This document shows positions 7,956 through 15,760 of a DNA stretch of 46,356 bases, piece by piece. The position numbers and the translations under genes were made by a program. The notes beneath the pieces are model-generated. The model was not told where the DNA came from. It worked only from the letters and a program-made list of their open reading frames with translations, and searched no databases. The stretch spans positions 1 to 46,356 of the forward strand of contig NZ_LGDY01000133.1 of NCBI RefSeq assembly GCF_001279525.1. Direction: 5' to 3'. Each line of letters begins with the position of its first letter. Position 1 is the first letter of the stretch. Source of the DNA: Nocardia sp. NRRL S-836 (GTDB lineage Bacteria; Actinomycetota; Actinomycetes; Mycobacteriales; Pseudonocardiaceae).

Positions 7956-8858
7956 GTGCAGTTCAACGAAGGCGCGGAACTCGACACGTCGCAGGTGTCG
8001 GACCAACGAGGTGTCGGCGGGCGGGTTGCCGGCGTCGGCGGCGGTCTCGGCGTGGTCGGCCTGATCGTCTACTTCCTGATCCAGCAGTTCACCGGCATCC
8101 AGCTGCCCACCGGCGGCCTGGAGAGCGGCGGTGTGAACCCCGGCAACCAGGTCGAGTCGGGTCAGCTGGCGGAGAAGTGCAAGACCGGTGCTGACGCGAA
8201 CCGCGACAGCGACTGCCGGGTCGTGGCCACGATCAACTCGATCCAGGGCTTCTGGACCGACCAGTTCAAGCGCTCCGGCCGCAGCTACCAGGTCACGAAG
8301 ACCAACTTCTTCCGCGGCAGCGTGAACACCCGCTGCGGCAACGCGACCTCGGCGGTGGGCCCGTTCTACTGCCCGGCCGACTCCCAGGTGTACATCGACC
8401 TGGACTTCTTCAACGAGATGCGCACGACGTTCGGCGCGACCGGCGGGCCGTTCGTCGAGGCCTACATCCTGGCCCACGAGTACGGCCACCACATCCAGAA
8501 CCAGCTCGGCACCTCGGACCGGGTGAGCTCACGCACCGGCCCGACCTCCGACTCGGTGCGCCTGGAGCTGCAGGCCGACTGCTACGCCGGTGCGTGGGGC
8601 AACGCCGCCACCAAGACGCCGACGGCCAACGGCCAGCCGCTGATCACGAACATCACCCAGGCCGACGTCGACGCCGCCCTGGACGCGGCCAGCCGCATCG
8701 GTGACGACTTCATCCAGCGCGAGCTCGGCGGCGGCCAGGTCGACACGACGAAGTTCAGCCACGGCACCTCCGAGCAGCGCAAGAAGTGGTTCACGACCGG
8801 TCTGCAGACCGGTGACCCGGCGCGCTGCAACACGTTCGACACCAACGACCTGGGCTGA
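7956..8858 (+). CDS. YpfJ/KPN_02809-type neutral zinc metallopeptidase
   Basis: A 300-residue membrane-anchored predicted metalloprotease. Residues 1-15 are hydrophilic and cytoplasmic, then a glycine-rich transmembrane segment follows (VAGVGGGLGVVGLIVYFLI, about residues 22-40), with the catalytic domain outside. The zinc motif is HEYGHH (His174, Glu175, His178). LELQADCYAGAWG, downstream, supplies the further Glu/Asp ligand typical of the family. GTG 7956 is preceded by AGGAGG at 6-bp spacing; an upstream in-frame ATG is not. The next gene starts 3 bp after its stop, so the two are probably co-transcribed. The substrate is unknown. Confidence 0.9.
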   Translation: MQFNEGAELDTSQVSDQRGVGGRVAGVGGGLGVVGLIVYFLIQQFTGIQLPTGGLESGGVNPGNQVESGQLAEKCKTGADANRDSDCRVVATINSIQGFWTDQFKRSGRSYQVTKTNFFRGSVNTRCGNATSAVGPFYCPADSQVYIDLDFFNEMRTTFGATGGPFVEAYILAHEYGHHIQNQLGTSDRVSSRTGPTSDSVRLELQADCYAGAWGNAATKTPTANGQPLITNITQADVDAALDAASRIGDDFIQRELGGGQVDTTKFSHGTSEQRKKWFTTGLQTGDPARCNTFDTNDLG

Positions 8859-8861
8859 GCT

Positions 8862-9374
8862 TTGCGGCGCCGTTTCCTCGTCCTGCACGACTACGGCATG
8901 GGCGGGCTGTCGTGGTGGATCTGGGCCGAGTCGGCCGAGCAGATCGTCCTCACCCTCGCGGAGGCAGAGGTGATCACCGATCCGGACGCGCTGGCCCAGG
9001 CCGAGCAGTGGGGGCTCGACGAGCTCGAGCTGAGCGAGGTGGACCGGGACCCGGCGCTGCGGCTGATGCGCGAGGAACGCGCGCAGCAGCGCGGCAAGCC
9101 GGGTTTCGGCGTGCTGGCCGGGCGCGAGCGCGTGTACCTGCGCACGTTCGAGGAAGGCCTCACCTACCTGGTCGAGATCGGGCAGGACGGCAGGCAGCTG
9201 CGGCAGGTCGAGGTCAAGGCGGACGGCACGCTGCTCAGCTCGGCGATGGGCGGCTGGCCGATCAACCCGCCGATCGACCTGCACGACCCGCGGTACGTGC
9301 CGATGGAGATCACGGAACGCGAGTTCGAGGACGCGTGGAGCAGGGCGGTGCCCGACCCCGCGTACGAGGACTGA
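8862..9374 (+). CDS. Conserved hypothetical protein, cotranscribed with the metallopeptidase
   Basis: A 170-residue soluble acidic protein starting at TTG 8862 (MRRRFLVLHDYGMGGLSWW). There is no signal peptide or membrane segment. The first 40 residues are hydrophobic/aromatic with the motif VLHDYGMGGL-WWI, and the middle is charged (ELELSEVDRDPALRLMREE). I do not recognise a named domain. The 3-bp distance to the metallopeptidase stop implies one operon. It ends 16 bp from the convergent methyltransferase gene. The function cannot be inferred from what is visible. Confidence 0.75.
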   Translation: MRRRFLVLHDYGMGGLSWWIWAESAEQIVLTLAEAEVITDPDALAQAEQWGLDELELSEVDRDPALRLMREERAQQRGKPGFGVLAGRERVYLRTFEEGLTYLVEIGQDGRQLRQVEVKADGTLLSSAMGGWPINPPIDLHDPRYVPMEITEREFEDAWSRAVPDPAYED

Positions 9375-9390
9375 GCACCGCCCCGCGCCG

Positions 9391-10101
9391 TCAGCGGCGG
9401 GCCACCGCCAGCAGGCGGTGACCACCGACGGTGAACGCGCTGCCGTCGACGTCGCCGTACAGCTCGACCGACGGGTACCCGGCGGCTCGCAGCATCCGGG
9501 TCAGCTCGCCCGCGGTGTAGACGTGCTGCACGCACGTCGACCGCTGCGTCCGCTCACCCGAGGTGAAGGTGAAGTCGATCAGCAACCGGCCGGAGGCCAC
9601 GTCGTAGGTGTTGACGGCGACCATCTCGACGCCGCCCGCCGCCAGCCGGATCTCACCCGGCAGCGAGGGCAGCAACGACTCGGCCGCGCAGCTGTAGTCG
9701 AGCACGAGCACGGGCGCCACCCGGCCCAGGTCGGCGAGGAACCGCACGTTCTCGGCGTGTTCCAGGTACCCGAAGCTGTTGCCCATGCAGAGCGCGAGGT
9801 CGGCGACCACGCCCTCGGCGGCGAGGTCGCGGACGTCGCCCAGCCGCCAGTCCACGGAGGACGACGACGCACGGGCGTGTTCGACGGCCTCGGCCGAGAT
9901 GTCGAGCCCGGTGACCCGGTAGCCCCGGCCGGCGAGCTCGACGCTGTGCCGCCCGCTGCCGCACGGCGCGTCCAGCACCCGTGCGCCGGCGGGGACGAAC
10001 CCGGTCACGAAGTCGATCTCGGCGGTGGTGGCGGACGGTGGAACGGCACCGCGCCAGAAGGAGTTGGCGAGGTCGGTGAAGAAAGACGTGTACCACGTCA
10101 A
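9391..10101 (-). CDS. Class I SAM-dependent methyltransferase
   Basis: A 236-residue cytoplasmic methyltransferase with a Rossmann fold. SAM-binding motif I is VLDAPCGSGRHS (42-53), motif II the acidic end of VTGLDIS, and motif III/IV DLALCMGNSFGYL, like the small-molecule methyltransferases of the UbiE/Tam type. TTG 10099-10101 (MTWYTSFFTDLANSFW) is chosen because CAGGAG lies 8-9 bp upstream on the minus strand. The open frame continues well beyond with no recognisable residues. The substrate is unknown, and neighbours give no pathway hint. Confidence 0.82.
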   Translation of the reverse strand: MTWYTSFFTDLANSFWRGAVPPSATTAEIDFVTGFVPAGARVLDAPCGSGRHSVELAGRGYRVTGLDISAEAVEHARASSSSVDWRLGDVRDLAAEGVVADLALCMGNSFGYLEHAENVRFLADLGRVAPVLVLDYSCAAESLLPSLPGEIRLAAGGVEMVAVNTYDVASGRLLIDFTFTSGERTQRSTCVQHVYTAGELTRMLRAAGYPSVELYGDVDGSAFTVGGHRLLAVARR

Positions 10102-10426
10102 GGTGGGTGCTCCTGGTGATCGCACGGAAAAGTCAGCGAGTGTCACCGGGCACTGCGGAGCGGCCCGGTGTGTCCGGGGCTGCCCATGGCATCGACCTTG
10201 TCTCGTAGGAGGAAGCCCCACCCAACCACGCCGTCGCCGGATGCCAAAGCGGTTTTCACCGCGGGCCGGCCTGAACGCGGGTTCGTAGATCCACCGCGGG
10301 GCGGTGCTCACCACGAGCGCCGCCCCGCGTTCGTCCCACAGCGGGCACCCTGCTGTCATCAGCGCCACACTTCGCCGTCCCGAGTGGAGTGTTAGCGTCG
10401 CTAACCATCGGGTACCTGGGGGTGAC
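10102..10426. promoter_or_regulatory. Divergent intergenic region with perfect palindrome at 10391-10405
   Basis: GTTAGCG-T-CGCTAAC, a perfect 15-bp inverted repeat, lies 21 bp upstream of the permease start. This is the size and position of a TetR-type operator, but no such regulator is adjacent. The remaining 290 bp holds no gene I can support. A minus frame reads WIYEPAFRPARGENRFG without known similarity. Confidence 0.5.
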
Positions 10427-11176
10427 ATGACGATCTGGGAAGCGGTCGCGGTGGTCATCGCGGGGGTGTTCGCAGGCGGCATCAACACCGTCGTCGGCAG
10501 CGGCACGCTCGTGACGTTCCCCGTGCTGCTCGCCGTCGGCTACCCGCCGGTGGTCGCCAACGTCTCCAACTCGCTCGGCCTCGTGCCCGGCTCGCTGTCC
10601 GGTGCGTGGGGCTACCGCGAGGAGCTCAAGGGGCAGAGGTCCCGCATCGTCCGGCTGCTCCCCGCCTCGATCCTCGGCGGTGTGGTCGGCGCGATCCTGC
10701 TGGTGACGCTGCCCGACAAGGCCTTCACCGCGATCGTGCCGGTGCTGATCGTCATCGCGCTGGTGCTGGTCGTCATCCAGCCGTGGCTCAACCGCAAGCT
10801 CTCCCACCGCCGCGGCACCGGCGACGGCGGCGTGCTGCTGTGGCTCGGCGTCTTCGCGGCCGGCATCTACGGCGGCTACTTCGGTGCGGCGCAGGGCGTG
10901 CTGGTCATGGGGATCATGGGCGTGCTGGTCAACGAGCACCTGCAGCGGATGAACGCGCTGAAGAACGTGCTGACCGCGTTCGTGAACCTCGTCGCCGGCG
11001 TCCTGTTCATCTTCATCGCCGACGTGGCCTGGCCGGTCGTGCTGCTGCTGGCCGTCGGGTCCGTCATCGGCGGGCAGATCGGCGCCAAGGTCGGCCGCAA
11101 GCTCTCGCCGGCCGTGCTGCGCGGCGTGATCGTCGTCGTGGGTGTCGCGGCGATCGTGCAGCTGCTCACGAAGTAG
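10427..11176 (+). CDS. TauE/SafE family sulfite exporter / permease
   Basis: A 249-residue integral membrane protein with about eight hydrophobic helices in two repeats. The characteristic first repeat is GVFAGGINTVVGSGTLVTFP and the second GIYGGYFGAAQGVLVMG. This family exports sulfite, sulfoacetate or related anions. The exact substrate here is unknown. ATG 10427 follows GGGGGTGAC. The palindrome just upstream suggests repressor control. It ends 46 bp from the convergent aminotransferase, with a shared terminator between. Confidence 0.9.
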   Translation: MTIWEAVAVVIAGVFAGGINTVVGSGTLVTFPVLLAVGYPPVVANVSNSLGLVPGSLSGAWGYREELKGQRSRIVRLLPASILGGVVGAILLVTLPDKAFTAIVPVLIVIALVLVVIQPWLNRKLSHRRGTGDGGVLLWLGVFAAGIYGGYFGAAQGVLVMGIMGVLVNEHLQRMNALKNVLTAFVNLVAGVLFIFIADVAWPVVLLLAVGSVIGGQIGAKVGRKLSPAVLRGVIVVVGVAAIVQLLTK

Positions 11177-11180
11177 TGCT

Positions 11181-11208
11181 GCCGCGAGCTCCGGCCGGAG
11201 CCCGCGGC
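11181..11208. terminator. Bidirectional terminator between permease and aminotransferase
   Basis: GCCGCG-A-GCTCCGG pairs with CCGGAGC-C-CGCGGC with a single mismatch, in the 46-bp gap between convergent genes. Confidence 0.7.
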
Positions 11209-11222
11209 ACCCGTTCGACGAC

Positions 11223-12290
11223 CTACGCGATGAACGCGCGCGCCGCGGTCAGGAACGCGTCGTTCTCGTCCGGCTCACCAATGGTCACGCGAGCGCCCTC
11301 ACCGGCGAACGCGCGCACCACGACCTTGTGCGCCAGGCAGTGCTCGTTGAACTCGGCGGTGCGCTCACCCAGCGGCAGCCACACGAAGTTCGCCTGCGAC
11401 TCCGGCACGTCGTAGCCCATCGCCAGCAGCTCGCCGCGCACGCGCGTGCGTTCCGCGACGATGCCCCGGCAGCGGACCATCAGCTCGTCCTCGGCGTCCA
11501 GCGACGCCATCGCGGCCACCTGGGCCAGCGCGTTGACCGAGAACGGCACGTAGACCTTGCGCAGCACCTCGGCGACGGCCGGCGGGGCCACCGCGTACCC
11601 GATCCGCAGACCGGCGAGCCCGTAGGCCTTGGAGAACGTGCGCAGCACCGCCACGTTGTCGCGGCCGGACGCCCACTGCTGCTTGGCGAGCTCGACGCCG
11701 TCGGGGACGTGCGCGTCGTCGACGAACTCCTTGTAGGCCTCGTCGAGCACGACCAGCACGTCGGAGGGGACGCGGTCGATGAACGCCTCGATCTCCTCGG
11801 TGCGCAGCGCGGTGCCGGTCGGGTTGTTCGGGTTGCAGACGAACACCATGCGCGTGTTCGGGGTGATCGCCGCCGCCATCGCGTCCAGGTCGTGGACGTG
11901 CTCGGAGGTCAGCGGAACCCGGATCTGCCGCGCGCCCGCCACGTGCGTGACGATCGGGTACGCCTCGAACGACCGCCACGCGAACAGCACCTCGTCCGAC
12001 GACGTGCAGGTCGCCTGGATGAGCTGCTGGCACAGGGTCACCGAGCCGCAGCCCATGGCCAGGTGGTCGGTGGGCACGCCGAGCTTGTCGGCGAGCCGGG
12101 CGGTGAGCTCGACGCAGCCGGAGTCGGGGTACCGGTTGATGGCGGTGGCAGCGTCGGCGATCGCCTTGACCACGCTGGGCAGCGGGCCGGCGGACACCTC
12201 GTTGCTCGCGAGCTTGATGGCGCCGGGGATGGACCTGCCGGGCACGTAGGAGGGCAGGGACGCCAGGTCAGCGCGGGTTCGCACGGTCAT
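11223..12290 (-). CDS. hisC: Histidinol-phosphate / aromatic aminotransferase (HisC2/Pat type)
   Basis: A 355-residue fold-type I PLP aminotransferase. Visible are NRYPDSGC near the N-terminus, the NPNNPTGT motif, DEAYKEF, and the PLP lysine (about Lys221) in [16 protein letters not shown]. In actinobacteria the second HisC copy, outside the his operon, usually acts as a phenylalanine/tyrosine aminotransferase. The lack of other his genes here and the presence of prephenate dehydrogenase in the same window favour that role, but sequence alone does not settle it. ATG 12290 ([20 protein letters not shown]) has GGGAG just upstream. It diverges from the hydrolase-like gene at 12366. Confidence 0.88.
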   Translation of the reverse strand: MTVRTRADLASLPSYVPGRSIPGAIKLASNEVSAGPLPSVVKAIADAATAINRYPDSGCVELTARLADKLGVPTDHLAMGCGSVTLCQQLIQATCTSSDEVLFAWRSFEAYPIVTHVAGARQIRVPLTSEHVHDLDAMAAAITPNTRMVFVCNPNNPTGTALRTEEIEAFIDRVPSDVLVVLDEAYKEFVDDAHVPDGVELAKQQWASGRDNVAVLRTFSKAYGLAGLRIGYAVAPPAVAEVLRKVYVPFSVNALAQVAAMASLDAEDELMVRCRGIVAERTRVRGELLAMGYDVPESQANFVWLPLGERTAEFNEHCLAHKVVVRAFAGEGARVTIGEPDENDAFLTAARAFIA

Positions 12291-12365
12291 GCTCCCGATC
12301 CTCGCATTGCTCCGTCCGATTGGACACGTTGACTGGAGTTCACCCGCTCGTGCGAGGGTGGGCGC

Positions 12366-13007
12366 ATGACCACTACCCGTGTCGAGACGCTTGCCCTGAC
12401 CGACGGCCGTGAACTGCGGGTCACGATCGCGGAACCGGACGGAACCGCGCGCGGCGGGCTCGTGGTGCTGCACGAGGCACGAGGCATCACGGCACGGGTG
12501 AAATCGCTGGTGCGCAGCCTGGCCGCCGAGGGCTGGCTCGCGGTCGCGCCACACCTGTACGAGGCCGACCGCGTGCACGGCGACGACGTCAGGGACCAGA
12601 TCAGCAAGCTCTCCGGCGACCGGCTGCTGGAGGACACCGACGTCGCGTTCGTCTGGCTGGGCCAGCAGGGCGTGAGTGCCGACCGGATGGGCGTGGTCGG
12701 GTTCGAGATCGGCGGCACCGTCGCGATGGTGGTCGCCGCGAGTCGCTCGATCGGGGCGGCCGTCACCGTGCAGGGTCCCGGTGTCCTCGAACCGCTCTCG
12801 GACGGCCTGCCCGCGCTCGTCGACGTGGCGGCCGACCTCTCGTGCCCGTGGCTCGGCATCTACCGCGACGACGACTCCGAAGAGGTCAACAAGCTGCGGG
12901 ATGCCGTAGCGAGCTCTGAATCAGCGTCTGATGTGGTCCGGTTCGAGCCTTCCGGTGACGAGGCGTGGGCTCGCGCGTTGAACTGGTTCGACGCGCACAT
13001 GAGGTAA
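12366..13007 (+). CDS. Dienelactone-hydrolase-fold protein lacking catalytic residues
   Basis: A 213-residue alpha/beta-hydrolase of the dienelactone hydrolase family. The N-terminal [10 protein letters not shown] keeps the family's Glu (about residue 37). The nucleophile elbow, normally G-x-C-x-G-G, reads GFEIGG, so the catalytic Cys is replaced by Glu114. The C-terminal H-x-F segment carrying the catalytic His is also missing; the sequence passes directly to [20 protein letters not shown]. The protein is therefore probably not a classical hydrolase and may be a binding protein or use another chemistry. ATG 12366 is the first good start. It lies 75 bp from the divergent aminotransferase. Confidence 0.82.
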   Translation: MTTTRVETLALTDGRELRVTIAEPDGTARGGLVVLHEARGITARVKSLVRSLAAEGWLAVAPHLYEADRVHGDDVRDQISKLSGDRLLEDTDVAFVWLGQQGVSADRMGVVGFEIGGTVAMVVAASRSIGAAVTVQGPGVLEPLSDGLPALVDVAADLSCPWLGIYRDDDSEEVNKLRDAVASSESASDVVRFEPSGDEAWARALNWFDAHMR

Positions 13008-13075
13008 GAGTCTTTACGGCGGATTGGAACCGAACCGTCGTCCGGGTACATCTAAGGAGTGCTTCGGACGGCTGA

Positions 13076-13102
13076 CTGGGTGTAGCGGTGCGTAACACCC
13101 AG
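13076..13102 (+). promoter_or_regulatory. Leader hairpin of the ESX-associated operon
   Basis: CTGGGTGT and ACACCCAG (13076-13083, 13095-13102) form an 8-bp stem 41 bp upstream of the first gene. It could be an operator or an RNA leader structure. Confidence 0.4.
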
Positions 13103-13142
13103 TGCTGCGGCGACGACCAAGCAGTGCAGGGGGTTGTGAGGG

Positions 13143-13655
13143 ATGGCTGAAGGCACCGGAACAGGCACGCCGACGGGCGCCGCGACGCCCGCGGTGAGCA
13201 CGGCGACGACCACGCCGATCACCGCGGACCAGCTCGCGGCGGCGAAACCGGCACTCCAGACGGAGATGCTGGTGGACAAGGCCGCGGCGAGCCACGCCGC
13301 GGCGAAGCTCGACCACGCGGCGGACAGCGGGCGGTTGCAGCTCGACGCCGGCGCGGCCGAGGCGTTGATCAAGGCGGTCGACGACGCGCGCGACCAGGTG
13401 ATGGCCCTGTGGGAGCGGGCCAGGAACCAGCTGGCGACGCCGCTGCAGTTCGGGGACAACCCGGTCGCCCACGCGATCAGCGCGCGGTTCCAGGACATCG
13501 CCGTCGGTGAGGACTCCGGCGCGGCCAAGGCGTTGCTGGACCTCTACGAGGTGCTCGGTGACATCGGCAACGCGTTGAAGAAGAACCGGGACGAGACGCA
13601 GCGGGCCGACGAAGAGGCCGAGCAGCAGATGCGGAAGCACGGGGGTTCGTGGTGA
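13143..13655 (+). CDS. Small helical ESX-associated protein (PE-like partner, hypothetical)
   Basis: A 170-residue hydrophilic, Ala-rich protein. The first 30 residues are Thr/Ala/Gly-rich and unstructured, then long helices run from about residue 30 to the end (AAASHAAAKLDHAADSGRLQ, then LLDLYEVLGDIGNALKKNRDE). No signal peptide, membrane segment or WXG motif is seen. AGGGGG lies 9 bp before ATG 13143. It overlaps the next gene by 7 bp, which with EspG downstream suggests it is the partner or substrate of an ESX (type VII) secretion apparatus, in the way PE proteins pair with PPE proteins. That role is inferred from context only. Confidence 0.75.
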   Translation: MAEGTGTGTPTGAATPAVSTATTTPITADQLAAAKPALQTEMLVDKAAASHAAAKLDHAADSGRLQLDAGAAEALIKAVDDARDQVMALWERARNQLATPLQFGDNPVAHAISARFQDIAVGEDSGAAKALLDLYEVLGDIGNALKKNRDETQRADEEAEQQMRKHGGSW

Positions 13656-14935
13656 GCCGGAGAGGGCACGGCGGCGGTCACGGCGGCAACGGCGGCCACG
13701 GCCACGACGACAAGGACAAGTGGAACCGCGAGGACATCCACGAGCCCGTCGACTGGATGACCTACACCCACGAGCAGCTCTACAACATGGTGCACACCGG
13801 CGTGAACCTCGAAAGCGCGAACGCCGCCGCCACCAGCTGGAGCAAGATCGGCGAGGACATCGCGGCCGTGCGCGAGAACCTCCTCAAGGCCGTCGAGGAC
13901 TCCACGGTCGGCTGGGACGGCGAGTCGGCGCGGCTGGCCCGCGACGGCCTGACCGAGGTCACCAACTGGGTCCACGACACCGCGACCTACGCGCAGAAGG
14001 TCTCGTCGGCGATCACCACCGAGACCAGCAACGTCGAGGCCGCGCGGGCCGCGATGCCACCGCCCCCGAAGGCGCCGGAGCCCCCGGTTCCGACGCCCAC
14101 CCCGACGCCGGTGGAGGCTCGTCCCCAGCTCATCTCTCGGTTGCGCCAGCAGCAGGAGCTGCAGGGCGTGGCCGACGCCGACGCGTTCAGCGGGACACAG
14201 AACCCGCGGCTGGTCTCCAGCCAGACCGGTGCGTTCGCCGGCTTCGACACCGTCGGCACCAGCGCGGTCGAGAACCTCGCGGCCGCCGACGCGTCGCACC
14301 GGCTCGCGGCGGACGTGATGGCGGCGTTCCAGCGCAACTCGGCCGCGGTCGACCAGACCGTGCCGTCGCAGTTCACCCCGCCGGTCAACCCGGTCAACCC
14401 GGTCCTCGTCGACAGCGGCACCGGTACGCGCACGCCGTCCAACCCCGACGGCACGACGCCCGGCGGTGGCGCCGGCGGCGGCGCCGCGGTCACGCCGACC
14501 CCCCAGCAGAACCGGGGCACCACGAACGCGTCGCGCGGCGGCGGGAACGCCGGTGGCTTCGGTGGCGGTCGCGGTGGCGGCGGCGGTGGCGGCTTCACCG
14601 GTGGCGTGGGCTTCGGCCGCATCCCCGCCGCGAACCAGAACAACCAGTCCGGCAGCAGTGGTGGCACCGGCTCACCCGGTGGCAGCGCCGGCGTGGTGGG
14701 CGACGGTCGTTCCGGCGCGGGTGCCGCGGCGGCGGCCTCGTCCGCGGCGACCGGCAACCAGACCAGGGCGTTCCAGAACCCGCTCGCGATGGGTGCCGCG
14801 CCGATGGCGGCCGGCGCGCCCGCGGCGGGTGGCCAGAACGACGAGCGCGAGCACAAGAGCGCGAGCTACCTGGAAGAGGACGACAACGTCTTCGGCCTGG
14901 ACCGCAAGGCGGCCCCGCCGGTGATCGGTCAGTGA
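13649..14935 (+). CDS. WXG100/PPE-like ESX secretion substrate with Gly-rich linker
   Basis: A 428-residue protein. After a His/Gly-rich start, residues about 33-135 form a helical hairpin with the WxG turn in STVGWDGESAR (Trp89-Gly91), the hallmark of WXG100/PPE-type ESX substrates. Pro-rich residues follow (PEPPVPTPTPTPVE), then a 100-residue Gly-rich low-complexity region. The C-terminus (SASYLEEDDNVFGLDRKAAP) is acidic and resembles tails of other actinobacterial PPE-like proteins. GTG 13649 (or 13652 in GTGA overlap) couples it to the upstream gene, and its TGA overlaps the EspG start. It is probably exported or surface-located by an ESX system encoded elsewhere. Confidence 0.85.
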   Translation: MVSRRGHGGGHGGNGGHGHDDKDKWNREDIHEPVDWMTYTHEQLYNMVHTGVNLESANAAATSWSKIGEDIAAVRENLLKAVEDSTVGWDGESARLARDGLTEVTNWVHDTATYAQKVSSAITTETSNVEAARAAMPPPPKAPEPPVPTPTPTPVEARPQLISRLRQQQELQGVADADAFSGTQNPRLVSSQTGAFAGFDTVGTSAVENLAAADASHRLAADVMAAFQRNSAAVDQTVPSQFTPPVNPVNPVLVDSGTGTRTPSNPDGTTPGGGAGGGAAVTPTPQQNRGTTNASRGGGNAGGFGGGRGGGGGGGFTGGVGFGRIPAANQNNQSGSSGGTGSPGGSAGVVGDGRSGAGAAAAASSAATGNQTRAFQNPLAMGAAPMAAGAPAAGGQNDEREHKSASYLEEDDNVFGLDRKAAPPVIGQ

Positions 14936-15684
14936 GTGAAAGACGCTTCACGGTCAGCGCGCAGGAGTTCTTCCTGCTGTGGCAGGCCGTGCACGGCGAG
15001 GACCGCGTCGTGCCGCTCGGAACGCCCCACGTCGGGGCCACCCGCGCGGCACGGCGGCGGCTCGCCGAGCAGAGCTCCCAGACGCTGTACGCGCGGGGTC
15101 TCGGCACGATCGACCGCCCCGACGACTACCTGAGGACGCTCATCAGCGGCCTCGGCGAGTTCGACCGGGCGCTCGAGATCGCGTACTTCAAGGGCACCGA
15201 GCTGGCGCGCGGACTCGCGTGCGCCGGCTGGAGCGGGTCGTTCGCCGCGCGGGTGAACGGCCAGGTCCACCTGCGGGAGTTCCGCCCCAACGCGCTGGCC
15301 TCCGCCACCGTCTCCTCGCTGCCCGGCCTGGCGCCGGGCAGCGGCCGGTCGGTCAACGTGCGGTGGGACGACTACCTCCGCGCGGGCCAGGCGGGCGAAC
15401 GCGAAGGCGTGCAGGCGTTCCTGGACGTCCTGCGCGACGCCGGCATCCGCGAGCCGGAGGCGCACACGCTGATGCGGATCGTCACCAACCGCATCGGCGG
15501 CGGCGAGCTCGGCCTCACCGCCCGCAACCGCGACGGCGTGCCCCGCCCGACCGGCCGCTCGGTGTCCTGGCTGGACACCCGCGAGGGCCGCTACCTGCTG
15601 CGCAGGCACGACGGCTGGCTCGTGCTGGCCCCGGCCGACCAGGCCCGCCTGACCTCGGCCGTGGACGAGCTGCTGGCCGGCTGA
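14932..15684 (+). CDS. ESX secretion-associated protein EspG
   Basis: A 250-residue cytosolic protein of the EspG family, the chaperone that binds the helical tip of PE/PPE-type substrates and delivers them to ESX machinery. Diagnostic features are the N-terminal FTVSAQEFFLLWQAV, a central LREFRPNALASATVSSLPG strand region, and the C-terminal SVSWLDTREGRYLLRRHDGW ending in DELLAG. GTG 14932 overlaps the upstream stop as GTGA, indicating translational coupling and near-equal dosage with the substrate. No EccB-E, MycP or EsxA/B gene is present in the window, so this is an orphan accessory locus. Confidence 0.88.
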   Translation: MSERRFTVSAQEFFLLWQAVHGEDRVVPLGTPHVGATRAARRRLAEQSSQTLYARGLGTIDRPDDYLRTLISGLGEFDRALEIAYFKGTELARGLACAGWSGSFAARVNGQVHLREFRPNALASATVSSLPGLAPGSGRSVNVRWDDYLRAGQAGEREGVQAFLDVLRDAGIREPEAHTLMRIVTNRIGGGELGLTARNRDGVPRPTGRSVSWLDTREGRYLLRRHDGWLVLAPADQARLTSAVDELLAG

Positions 15685-15760
15685 GCCCCACACCACCGGG
15701 CGCGTTCTTGTCCGCGAACGCCACATGGACGAGCCGCGTTCCACCGGCTACACATGGGGC

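Noticed and set aside
14440..14650. Gly-coding tandem repeats that look like a DNA repeat or CRISPR-like array
   Set aside because: They are irregular GGC/GGT codon runs in the Gly-rich part of the WXG/PPE-like protein. No equal-length spacers exist. No CRISPR array was found anywhere in the window.
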